Shown in pieces: positions 55,923 to 64,000 of a stretch of DNA of 64,000 nucleotides. Made by a program: the position numbers and the translations under genes. The notes beneath the pieces are model-generated. The model was not told the DNA's origin. It did no database searches and saw only the letters and a program-made list of their open reading frames with translations. The stretch's first letter is position 1. Every line of letters starts with the position of its first letter. Location of the stretch: assembly GCF_002086485.1 (NCBI RefSeq), contig NZ_MVHF01000003.1, positions 62,001 to 126,000 of the forward strand, read 5' to 3'. The stretch is from Mycobacterium aquaticum (GTDB taxonomy: Bacteria > Actinomycetota > Actinomycetes > Mycobacteriales > Mycobacteriaceae).

Positions 55923-58900
55923 CTGCCACCGTCGGAGACGACGCCGGACTGCGGCGCTGGCTGATCGACTATCTCGTCACCACCGTCGGCTGCAAGCCCG
56001 AAGAGATCGACCTCGATCTGTCGCTCAACGACCTTGGCGTCGGATCCAAGGACGCCGTCGTGCTCTCCGGTGAACTGGCCGAACTCCTGGACCGCCCGGT
56101 GTCCCCGGTCGACTTCTGGCAGCATCCGACCATCAACTCGCTGGTCGGGTTTCTCGTCGACGGTGAGCAGGAATCCGCCGCGGACCAGACGCTTGGATTC
56201 GACCGCGGATCGCTCGACGAACCCATCGCCGTAGTGGGCCTGGGGTGCCGGTTCCCCGGCGGGATCACCGGTCCGGATGCTCTGTGGGACTTTCTGTGGG
56301 ACGGCCGCTGCGCGGTCACCGAAGTTCCGCCGCAACGTTGGCAGCCGTTCGACGACGGATCGCCCGAAGTTGCGGAGGCGCTGGCGGGCACCACCCGCTG
56401 GGGTTCGTTCCTGCCAGACATCGACGCCTTCGACGCGGAATTCTTCGAGATCTCACTGCGCGAGGCCGCGAAGATGGACCCGCAACAGCGACTGCTGCTC
56501 GAAGTCGCCTGGGAGGCTTTCGAACACGCCGGAATCCCAGCCAGCTCACTGCGCCGTTCACAGACCGGGGTCTTCGCCGGAGCCTGCTTCAGTGAGTACG
56601 GCTACCTGGGGTCGACCTATCTCCCGACAGTCGATGCCTGGAGCAATACCGGTGGCGCGCTGAGCATCATCGCCAACCGGTTGTCTTATTTCCTCGACCT
56701 CCGCGGACCCTCGGTCACGATCGACACCGCATGCTCGTCGTCACTGGTCGCGATCCATCTGGCATGCCAGAGCCTGCGGATGCGTGACTGCGACACGGCA
56801 CTCGCGGCCGGTGTCAACATGCTTTTGTCGCCTGCGGTCTTCCATGGCTTCGACCAGGCCGGCGCGTTGTCGCCGACCGGCAGGTGCCACGCTTTCGACG
56901 CTGCGGCAGACGGTTTCGTGCGAGGCGAGGGCTGCGGGGCGGTCGTGCTGAAGCGCCTCGGCGACGCCGTGCGCGACGAGAATCGCATCCTCGCCGTGGT
57001 CCGCGGATCGGCGGTCAACCAGGACGGGCGATCCAACGGGTTGATGGCGCCGAACCCGGCCGCGCAGATGGCGGTGTTGAAGTCGGCGTACACCAATGCC
57101 GGACTGACGCCTCACGACGTGGACTATGTGGAAGCCCACGGGACGGGTACCTTCCTGGGAGATCCGATCGAGGCCCGCGCGCTGGGCACCGCACTCGGCC
57201 GGGGCCGCCAGGAGCAGTCGCCACTGCTGATCGGTGCGGTCAAATCGAATCTGGGCCATCTGGAGGCTGCGGCCGGTATCGCCGGCTTCCTCAAGGCGGT
57301 GCTTGCGGTACAGCAGGCCCGGATCCCCGGAAACGTCGGGTTCGAGACGCCGAACCCACACATCCCGTTCAGTGCGCTACGACTGAAAGTCGCTGCGGAG
57401 AATCAGGATTGGCCGTCGGTGGGGCGGCCGCGACGGGCCGGCGTCTCGTCGTTCGGATTCGGCGGCACCAATGCGCACGTGGTGCTCGAACAGGCTCCCG
57501 ATGCGGCCCCGTCGGGGCCCAGGCAGGATGCCGCCGTCACCACGCTGGTGGTCTCGGGCAAGGACCGCGAGCGTATCGAACGCACCGCCGGGACCGTGGC
57601 CGCGTGGATGAGCGGCGCCGGCGCGGGAACCGCGTTGGCCGACGTAGCCCATACGCTCAACCACCACCGATCCGGTCATTCGGTGTTCGCCACCGTGTGT
57701 GCACGTGATCGTGAGCAGGCCGTCGCAGGTTTGACCGCGTTGGCGCAGCGGCAACCCGCCACCGGCGTCGTCGGTCCGCACGACGGATCCTGCGGCGCGG
57801 GAACGGTGTTCGTGTACTCGGGTCAGGGCTCGCAGTGGGCAGGCATGGGACGGCAGCTGCTCATCGACGAACCGGCGTTCGCCGCGGCGGTTGCCGAGCT
57901 GGAACCGGTGTTCGTCGAACAGGTCGGGTTCTCCCTGCGGCAGGTGCTCGGGGACGGGCTGCCGGTGCGCGGCGATGCGCAGGTGCAGCCCGTGATCATG
58001 GGGCTGCAGCTGGCGTTGACGGAGCTGTGGCGCTATCACGGCGTGACCCCGGACGCGGTGATCGGCCATTCGATGGGCGAAGTCACGGCAGCTGTCGTGG
58101 CGGGCTCACTGACGGTTCGGGAGGGACTGCGGGTGATCGCCACCCGATCCCGCTTGATGTCCACCTTGGCGGGCAAGGGCGCTGTCGCGCTGTTGTCCCT
58201 GAACGCCGAGGCGACAACGGAACTCATCGCCGAGCACCCGGACGTGAGCCTGGCGATCTACACGTCGCCGCGCCAGACGGTGATCGCCGGTCCGCCTGCG
58301 GCGGTCGACACTTTGATCGCGGAAGTGCAGCGGCGCGGCCGGTTCGCGCGCCGGGTCAACATGGAGGTGGCGTCCCACAACGCCTTGATGGATCCGATCC
58401 TGCCGGACCTGCGGGCGGCGCTGGCCGATCTCTCGCCGCGGCGGCCCGTGATTCCGTTCCTCTCGACGGTTCGGGATGGCACCACGGAACCGGTGCTCGA
58501 CGCCGACTACTGGGCGGACAACATCCGCCGCCCGGTACGCCTGCAACAGGCGGTGACCACGGCCGGCGAAACCTACACCAATTTCGTCGAGATCAGCGCC
58601 CATCCGATGCTCGCGCCCGCGATCTCGGAAACCCTCGGCGACATCCACCACCACAGCGTCGGCACGTTGACGCGCGGCGGCGACGACACGGTCAGTTTCC
58701 ACACCAACCTCAATGCGATGCACACGGCGCAGCCTCCGGTCACCCCGCACCCACCGGGACCGCATCCGGTGCTGCCGACGACACCGTGGCTGCACACGAG
58801 CCACTGGGCCGACTTCATGCCCATGGGCAGGCGATCCCGCGGCGGTGCCCCGTCGGCGACGTCGGGTGTCGTCCCTGCGGAGTGGTACTGCGAGCTGACC

Positions 58901-60652
58901 TGGCCGGAGCGGTGCGTGGCAGCCGAGTCGCTGGCCGCCGCAGGATCGTGGGTGGTGATCGGCGACGACGGTCTCGCTGCTGAGATCGCACGTGCCGGGG
59001 ACAACCAGGTCACCGCGCTGGACGAGGATGCGGATGCCACGACGTTGCGCGCCGCCGCAGCCGATGCCGATTACGTGCTGTACGCCGCACCGGTGTGCCC
59101 GGCGTTCGACGCGGCATCCGGATACCGCGTCTTCAGCGCTGCGCGCCGAGTGGCAGTCGTGCTGGCGGATTCCGGATTGCCATCGCGCCTGATCCTGCTG
59201 ACCCGTAACGCGCAGCCCATCGCCGACGGGGACCGCGCCAATCCGTCTCACGCGGTGCTGTGGGGCCTGGGCCGCACGCTGGCGTTGGAGTGCCCCGACA
59301 TCTGGGGCGCGGTGATCGATGTCGACGAGTCGGTGCCTGACGGTCTCGTCGCCCGGTACGCCGTCGCCGAAGCCCATGCCGGCGATGAGGAAGACCAAAT
59401 CGTCTACCGGGCGGGTGTCCGCCGGGTAGCCCGGCTACGCCGGGCGCTGCCGCCCACCACATCGGGGGATGGGCTGGACGGCAACGGCAGCTATCTGGTG
59501 GTGGGCGCGACCGGCAACATCGGTCCGCAGCTGATCCAGCAGTTGGCCGACATGGGCGCCGGGACCGTCGTGGCGGTGTCACGCAATCCCGGTGCCCGGT
59601 TGGACGGGTTGGCCGCGACACTTGCCGGTCAAGGCAAGTCGTTGGTGCCGGTGGCTGCCGATGCCACCGATGAAGCTGCCATGACGGAGCTCTTCGCCCG
59701 ATTCGGCGGCGATCTGCCCCCGCTGGCGGGAATCTACCTGGCCGCCTTCGGCGGTGGTCCGGTCACCGTGACGGATATGACGGACGCCGACGTTGCGGCG
59801 ATGTTCCGGCCCAAGCTCGATGCGATCGCCCTATTGCACAAGCTGTCGTTGGGCACGCCGCTGCGCCAGTTCGTCCTTTTCAGCTCGATATCGGGACTGC
59901 TGGGTTCCCGATGGCTGGCGCACTACGCGGCGACAACCACCTTCCTGGACACCTTCGCCTACGCGCGGCGTGCCGCCGGCCTGCCTGCCACGACCGTCAA
60001 CTGGGGGCTGTGGAAGTCGCTGGCCAACAACCAGATCGAGCAGGAGCGCAACATCACCCTGGGTTCGGGCCTGGAACCGATGCCCGACGAGGTGGCGATC
60101 CAGGCGCTGTGGTCGGTGTGCGGATCCCGCACTCCGGTGCGCTCGACCGTCGTGGCGGCCGACTGGACCCGACTGGCGGCCGCCTACCGGACCAGAGCGC
60201 CGCTGCGTATCGTCGATGACCTGCTGCCGGTGGACAACGACGAACCCGACGCGGCCGACGCTCCCGCCGTACCTGCTACTCAATTCCGGAAAGCCCTGCG
60301 CGAGTGCGAACCCGAGCAGCGGTACAACCAGCTCGCCGAGCACGTCAGCACCTTGGTCGCGCGGGTTATGGGGCTGGCGTCGCCGCAGCTTCTCGACCGG
60401 TCGGAGGGGTTCTTCCAGTTCGGGATGGACTCGCTGATGAGCGTGACCCTGCAGCGGGCGCTGGCCGAAAGTCTCGGGCAGGCGGTGCCGGCCTCGGTGA
60501 TCTTTGACTACCCGACCGTCGACGCGCTCACCGATTACCTGACCACCATCCTGCCCGAGTTGATCGAGGTTGCCGACGACGGTGAGGTCGACACCTACGA
60601 AGACTTCAGTGAAGACGAACTGCTGCAACAACTTTCGCAGAGGCTGGGTTGA
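55919..60652 (+). CDS. PpsA-like modular PKS (ACP-KS-AT-KR-ACP)
   Basis: A 1577-residue type I PKS. Domains: ACP about 10-80 (Ser43 in GVGSKDA, as in PpsA), KS about 100-530 (Cys272 in DTACSSSL), AT about 630-930 (Ser718 in [10 protein letters not shown] motif), KR about 1030-1430 (VVGATGNIG near 1192; catalytic Tyr1336 in HYAATTTF) and ACP (Ser1505 in GMDSLMS). No DH or ER is seen, so the module should leave a beta-hydroxy group. The front matches PpsA, but the KR and final ACP look like PpsB; PpsA itself is longer, about 1876 residues. It is coupled to the FadD26-like gene, which should load its first ACP. Confidence 0.93.
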   Translation: MTATVGDDAGLRRWLIDYLVTTVGCKPEEIDLDLSLNDLGVGSKDAVVLSGELAELLDRPVSPVDFWQHPTINSLVGFLVDGEQESAADQTLGFDRGSLDEPIAVVGLGCRFPGGITGPDALWDFLWDGRCAVTEVPPQRWQPFDDGSPEVAEALAGTTRWGSFLPDIDAFDAEFFEISLREAAKMDPQQRLLLEVAWEAFEHAGIPASSLRRSQTGVFAGACFSEYGYLGSTYLPTVDAWSNTGGALSIIANRLSYFLDLRGPSVTIDTACSSSLVAIHLACQSLRMRDCDTALAAGVNMLLSPAVFHGFDQAGALSPTGRCHAFDAAADGFVRGEGCGAVVLKRLGDAVRDENRILAVVRGSAVNQDGRSNGLMAPNPAAQMAVLKSAYTNAGLTPHDVDYVEAHGTGTFLGDPIEARALGTALGRGRQEQSPLLIGAVKSNLGHLEAAAGIAGFLKAVLAVQQARIPGNVGFETPNPHIPFSALRLKVAAENQDWPSVGRPRRAGVSSFGFGGTNAHVVLEQAPDAAPSGPRQDAAVTTLVVSGKDRERIERTAGTVAAWMSGAGAGTALADVAHTLNHHRSGHSVFATVCARDREQAVAGLTALAQRQPATGVVGPHDGSCGAGTVFVYSGQGSQWAGMGRQLLIDEPAFAAAVAELEPVFVEQVGFSLRQVLGDGLPVRGDAQVQPVIMGLQLALTELWRYHGVTPDAVIGHSMGEVTAAVVAGSLTVREGLRVIATRSRLMSTLAGKGAVALLSLNAEATTELIAEHPDVSLAIYTSPRQTVIAGPPAAVDTLIAEVQRRGRFARRVNMEVASHNALMDPILPDLRAALADLSPRRPVIPFLSTVRDGTTEPVLDADYWADNIRRPVRLQQAVTTAGETYTNFVEISAHPMLAPAISETLGDIHHHSVGTLTRGGDDTVSFHTNLNAMHTAQPPVTPHPPGPHPVLPTTPWLHTSHWADFMPMGRRSRGGAPSATSGVVPAEWYCELTWPERCVAAESLAAAGSWVVIGDDGLAAEIARAGDNQVTALDEDADATTLRAAAADADYVLYAAPVCPAFDAASGYRVFSAARRVAVVLADSGLPSRLILLTRNAQPIADGDRANPSHAVLWGLGRTLALECPDIWGAVIDVDESVPDGLVARYAVAEAHAGDEEDQIVYRAGVRRVARLRRALPPTTSGDGLDGNGSYLVVGATGNIGPQLIQQLADMGAGTVVAVSRNPGARLDGLAATLAGQGKSLVPVAADATDEAAMTELFARFGGDLPPLAGIYLAAFGGGPVTVTDMTDADVAAMFRPKLDAIALLHKLSLGTPLRQFVLFSSISGLLGSRWLAHYAATTTFLDTFAYARRAAGLPATTVNWGLWKSLANNQIEQERNITLGSGLEPMPDEVAIQALWSVCGSRTPVRSTVVAADWTRLAAAYRTRAPLRIVDDLLPVDNDEPDAADAPAVPATQFRKALRECEPEQRYNQLAEHVSTLVARVMGLASPQLLDRSEGFFQFGMDSLMSVTLQRALAESLGQAVPASVIFDYPTVDALTDYLTTILPELIEVADDGEVDTYEDFSEDELLQQLSQRLG

Positions 60653-60657
60653 TTTTG

Positions 60658-63600
60658 ATGGTGGGTGCTGGGGCGGATCGTCGGGCGATTATTGCTGAGG
60701 CGTTGCATCGGATTGATGAGTTGACGGCGCGGTTGGCGGTGGCTGAGCGTGCTGATGTTGAGCCGGTGGCTGTGGTGGGGATGGGTTGCCGGTTGCCTGG
60801 TGGGGTGGGTTCTGCTGATCAGTTTTGGCAGTTGTTGCAGGACGGGCGTAGTGGGATTGTGCCGGTGCCGGGGGATCGGTGGGATGTTGAGGAGTTTTAT
60901 TCGGCGGATCCGTCGGTGCCGGGGACGATTTGTGCGCGTGATGGTGGGTTTTTGACGTCGTGGTCTCCGGATGAGTTTGATGCGGAGTTTTTTGGGATTG
61001 CGCCGCGGGAGGCGGCGGCGATGGATCCGCAGCAGCGGTTGTTGCTTGAGGTGGCGTGGGAGGCGTTGGAGAACGCCGGTGTTGTGGCGCAGTCGATTCG
61101 GGGGACGCAGACGGGCATCTTCGTCGGCCTCACCGGATACGACTACATGTTGAGGCTCACCGAGACGCTGCGTCGCGAAGACTACGACGCCTATATTCCG
61201 TTTGGGAATGCGGCGAATTTTGCGGCGGGGCGGTTGGCGTATTTTCTGGGTGCGCGGGGTCCGGCGTTGGTGGTGGACACGGCGTGTTCGTCGTCGTTGG
61301 TGTCGGTGCATCTGGCGTGTCAGAGTCTGCGTCGCGGGGAGAGCGACACCGCCCTGGCCGCAGGCGTGAATCTGATTCTGCGCCCGGAGAACAGCATTGC
61401 GTGTTCCCGGTTCGGGATGTTGTCGCCGGATGGGCAGTGCAAGACCTTTGATGCTGGTGCCAATGGGTATGTGCGCAGTGAGGGTTGTGGGGTGGTGGTG
61501 CTCAAGCGGTTGAGCGATGCCCTGGCCGATGGGGATCGGGTGTTGGCGGTGGTGCGCGGATCGGCGGTCAACCAGGACGGCGCCAGCAGTGGGCAGACGG
61601 TGCCCAACGGCCCGGCGCAGCAGGCGTTGATGCGCCAGGCACTGGCGGCCTCGCGGTTGCAGGCCGCCGATATCGACTACATCGAGGCGCACGGGACCGG
61701 TACCGCACTGGGTGATCCGATCGAGCTCGACGCGCTGGCACAGGTTTTCGCCGACCGCGGCGATGCCGCGCCGTTGGTGGTGGGCTCGGTGAAAACCAAT
61801 CTGGGACACCTGGAATCGGCCGCGGGCATCGCCGGATTCATCAAAACCGTGCTCAGTGTGCGTTACGGCTACATCCCCAAACACCTCAACTTCCACCAAC
61901 TCACCCCCCACGCCAGCGAGGACGCCACCCGCCTCACCATCGCTTCATCGGCGCTGGAATGGCCCACCGTGCCGCGTCCGCGCCGGGCGGGGGTGTCTTC
62001 GTTCGGGGTCAGCGGAACCAACGCACACATCATCGTCGAGCAGGCACCGTCTCCCGAACCTGCTGTGTGGGAGCCGGATTCGCCGGTGACCACGCTGGTG
62101 GTATCGGGCAAGACGCCCGAGCGGATCGCCGCGACCGCGGCCATGCTCGCCCAGTGGATGACCGGCCCCGGCGCCGAAGTCCGACTCGCCGACGTCGCCC
62201 ACACCCTCAACCACCACCGAACCCAACACCGCACCTTCGCCACCATCTGCGCCCGCGACCATGACCAGGCGGTTGCCGGACTGTCGGCCCTCGCGGCGGG
62301 TCAGGCTGCGGTCGGCGTGGTCGGCGCGCACGAGGGGCCGTGCCGTCCGGGCCGGGTGTTCGTGTACTCCGGGCAAGGTTCCCAATGGGCCGGCATGGGC
62401 CGCCGACTACTCACCGACGAACCCGCCTTCGCCGCCGCCATCGACACCCTCGAACCCGCCTTCCGCACCGAGGTCGGGTTCTCCCTGCGCGAGGTGCTCG
62501 AAACGGCAGAACCACTGACCGGTATCGAACGTATCCAGCCGGTGCTGACCGGCCTGCAACTCGCGTTGACCGCGTTGTGGCGGCACTACGGCGTGGTCCC
62601 CGACGCCGTCATCGGACACTCCATGGGCGAAGTCGCCGCCGCCGTCACCGCAGGCGCACTCACCCCCACCGAAGGACTACGCGTCATCGCCACCCGCTCC
62701 CGACTCATGTCCCGGCTGGCCGGCCAAGGCGCGATGGCACTGCTCGAGCTCGATCCTGCCTCTACCCTGGGGTTGATCGCCGAGTATCCGGAGGTGACGC
62801 TGGCGGTCTACGCATCACCGACCCAGACGGTGATCGCAGGCCCACCGAGTGACGTCGACACGTTGATCGCAAAGGTCGCGCAGCAGAGCAGGTTGGCACG
62901 ACGCATCGACGTCGACGTCGCGTCGCACCATCCGACCATCGATCCCGTGCTGCCCGACCTTCGGGCCGCGTTGAGCGATCTGGCGCCGAAACCGCCGACG
63001 ATCCCGATCATCTCGACCACCTACGACCAGAGTCAGACGCCGACACCGAGTTTCGACGCCGATCACTGGGTTACCAATCTGCGCCGACCGGTGCGGTTCA
63101 CTCAGGCCGTCGCTGCGGCCGGGGCAGACCATGCCACCTTCATCGAGGTCAGCCCGCACCCTCTGCTGACCCATTCCATCGCGGACACCCTGGCCGGCAC
63201 CCACTTCCACACTGTGCCGACCCTGCAGCGCGACGGCGACGACACCCACACCTTCCACACCAATCTGAACTCCGCTCACACCGGTGCACCGCCGCGCACC
63301 TCCCACCCGCCCGAACCACATCCGGTGTTGCCCGCGACCCCGTGGCACCACACCCGGTTGTGGATCAAACCGACCACCCCGCAGCGTCATGCGCCCGCGG
63401 CCGGATCGAACGGATGGACCTACGAGTCCGACTGGCCGATCGGGCCGATCACCACGGCCGATACCGCCGGTGAAGGTTCCTGGGTGGTGTTCGCCGACGA
63501 TGGATGCGGCACCAAGGTGAGTAGCGCAGTCGGGGACGCAGCGGTGGTCACCGTCCTTCCGATGGACACTCTGGCCGACGGAGCAGCGGCATCCGAATTG

Positions 63601-64000
63601 CCGGACATCCTCGGCAGGGCCGCGAATGTCCTTTACGCGCCGGACCTTTCGGCTTCAGGTCACTTGCCGGAATGGGGTTATCGGCTGTTCAACACGGCCA
63701 GGCGCCTGACGGCGGCGCTCGCCACGATGGCGGTGCCACCCAGGATGTTCATCCTGGGACGGCGCGACGGCTCCGACGATCGTCCGGCGGATCCGGCTGA
63801 TGCCGTGCTCTGGGGGCTGGGGCGGGCGCTGGCCTCGGAGCATCCGGAGATCTGGGGCGGTGTCGTCGATATGGAGGAACCCGAGTCGCCCGGCTCTGGT
63901 TCGGACCAAACCGCGGCACCGGTCGGCGACATCAAAGACGTGTGGCGGGTCTGCGAACCAGAAGAACGTCGTGCCCTGTTGCAGAACCATGTCGGCGTTC
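60658..64000 (+). CDS. PpsC-like modular PKS, N-terminal 1114 codons (partial)
   Basis: An open frame running off the right edge. After a short N-terminal docking helix (ALHRIDELTARLAV) come KS about 35-460 (Cys210 in DTACSSSL), AT about 560-880 (Ser655 in [12 protein letters not shown]) and a KR structural half (VLWGLGRALASEHPEIWGG near residue 1050). The start resembles PpsC, while the AT resembles the methylmalonyl-type AT of PpsD. After the KR structural half the protein passes at once into EPEERRALLQNHVG, the linker that normally precedes an ACP, so the catalytic KR half seems to be missing. ATG 60658 follows the previous stop by 5 bases. Codon use is patchy in the KS. Confidence 0.92.
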   Translation, partial: MVGAGADRRAIIAEALHRIDELTARLAVAERADVEPVAVVGMGCRLPGGVGSADQFWQLLQDGRSGIVPVPGDRWDVEEFYSADPSVPGTICARDGGFLTSWSPDEFDAEFFGIAPREAAAMDPQQRLLLEVAWEALENAGVVAQSIRGTQTGIFVGLTGYDYMLRLTETLRREDYDAYIPFGNAANFAAGRLAYFLGARGPALVVDTACSSSLVSVHLACQSLRRGESDTALAAGVNLILRPENSIACSRFGMLSPDGQCKTFDAGANGYVRSEGCGVVVLKRLSDALADGDRVLAVVRGSAVNQDGASSGQTVPNGPAQQALMRQALAASRLQAADIDYIEAHGTGTALGDPIELDALAQVFADRGDAAPLVVGSVKTNLGHLESAAGIAGFIKTVLSVRYGYIPKHLNFHQLTPHASEDATRLTIASSALEWPTVPRPRRAGVSSFGVSGTNAHIIVEQAPSPEPAVWEPDSPVTTLVVSGKTPERIAATAAMLAQWMTGPGAEVRLADVAHTLNHHRTQHRTFATICARDHDQAVAGLSALAAGQAAVGVVGAHEGPCRPGRVFVYSGQGSQWAGMGRRLLTDEPAFAAAIDTLEPAFRTEVGFSLREVLETAEPLTGIERIQPVLTGLQLALTALWRHYGVVPDAVIGHSMGEVAAAVTAGALTPTEGLRVIATRSRLMSRLAGQGAMALLELDPASTLGLIAEYPEVTLAVYASPTQTVIAGPPSDVDTLIAKVAQQSRLARRIDVDVASHHPTIDPVLPDLRAALSDLAPKPPTIPIISTTYDQSQTPTPSFDADHWVTNLRRPVRFTQAVAAAGADHATFIEVSPHPLLTHSIADTLAGTHFHTVPTLQRDGDDTHTFHTNLNSAHTGAPPRTSHPPEPHPVLPATPWHHTRLWIKPTTPQRHAPAAGSNGWTYESDWPIGPITTADTAGEGSWVVFADDGCGTKVSSAVGDAAVVTVLPMDTLADGAAASELPDILGRAANVLYAPDLSASGHLPEWGYRLFNTARRLTAALATMAVPPRMFILGRRDGSDDRPADPADAVLWGLGRALASEHPEIWGGVVDMEEPESPGSGSDQTAAPVGDIKDVWRVCEPEERRALLQNHVGV

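Overview
The window is chromosomal DNA of a mycobacterium, most likely a fast grower (Mycolicibacterium-like). GC is high, GTG and TTG starts are frequent, and the order acn / Rv1476-like / ripA-ripB / moxR1 / fabG1-inhA / hemH / nfeD-SPFH / mutA-mutB-meaB / lipL followed later by ileS / dinX / ansA / lspA / rRNA-or-tRNA pseudouridine synthase follows the Rv1475c-Rv1497 and Rv1536-Rv1540 order of M. tuberculosis. The InhA sequence differs from both M. tuberculosis and M. smegmatis as I recall them. No species is claimed.

Layout. 1-22.5 kb is core genome: aconitase (C-terminus off the left edge), NlpC/P60 cell-wall hydrolases RipA and RipB, a MoxR-DUF58-VWA operon, the FAS-II genes fabG1-inhA with hemH, an NfeD-SPFH pair, a TetR-DDN-type pair with a palindromic operator, a TVP38 membrane protein, and methylmalonyl-CoA mutase (mutA, mutB) with its chaperone GTPase. 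22.5-23.6 kb is a gene-poor, locally AT-rich leader full of dyads. 23.6-39 kb is lipid cluster 1, all rightward and tightly packed: a Mas-type iterative polyketide synthase (KS-AT-DH-ER-KR-ACP), a PapA acyltransferase, two tandem paralogous condensation-fold acyltransferases, a fatty acyl-AMP ligase and an MmpL transporter. 39-40.8 kb holds a membrane protein, a small HTH protein and a stand-alone half condensation domain resembling the tail of PpsE. 40.8-51.6 kb is again core: ileS behind a T-box leader, S4 protein, dinX, ansA, lspA, pseudouridine synthase, rarD, and a DGPF/ECF sigma pair. 52.6-64 kb is lipid cluster 2: a TesA-type thioesterase facing away from a FadD26-type ligase, a PpsA-like PKS with a leading ACP, and the start of a PpsC-like PKS that leaves the window.

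Working together. In M. tuberculosis the same parts (TesA, FadD26, PpsA-E; Mas, FadD28, a Pap acyltransferase, an MmpL) make and export phthiocerol dimycocerosates. Here they occur in two blocks either side of the ileS-sigma housekeeping segment, about 4 kb downstream of the genes that make methylmalonyl-CoA. The modules differ from the PDIM enzymes: both modular ATs carry the VASH motif expected for methylmalonyl-CoA, the first PKS joins a PpsA-like front to a PpsB-like back, and the second appears to have lost the catalytic half of its ketoreductase. The likely product is therefore a methyl-branched polyketide lipid related to, but not the same as, PDIM. This is inference. The remaining modules lie outside the window.
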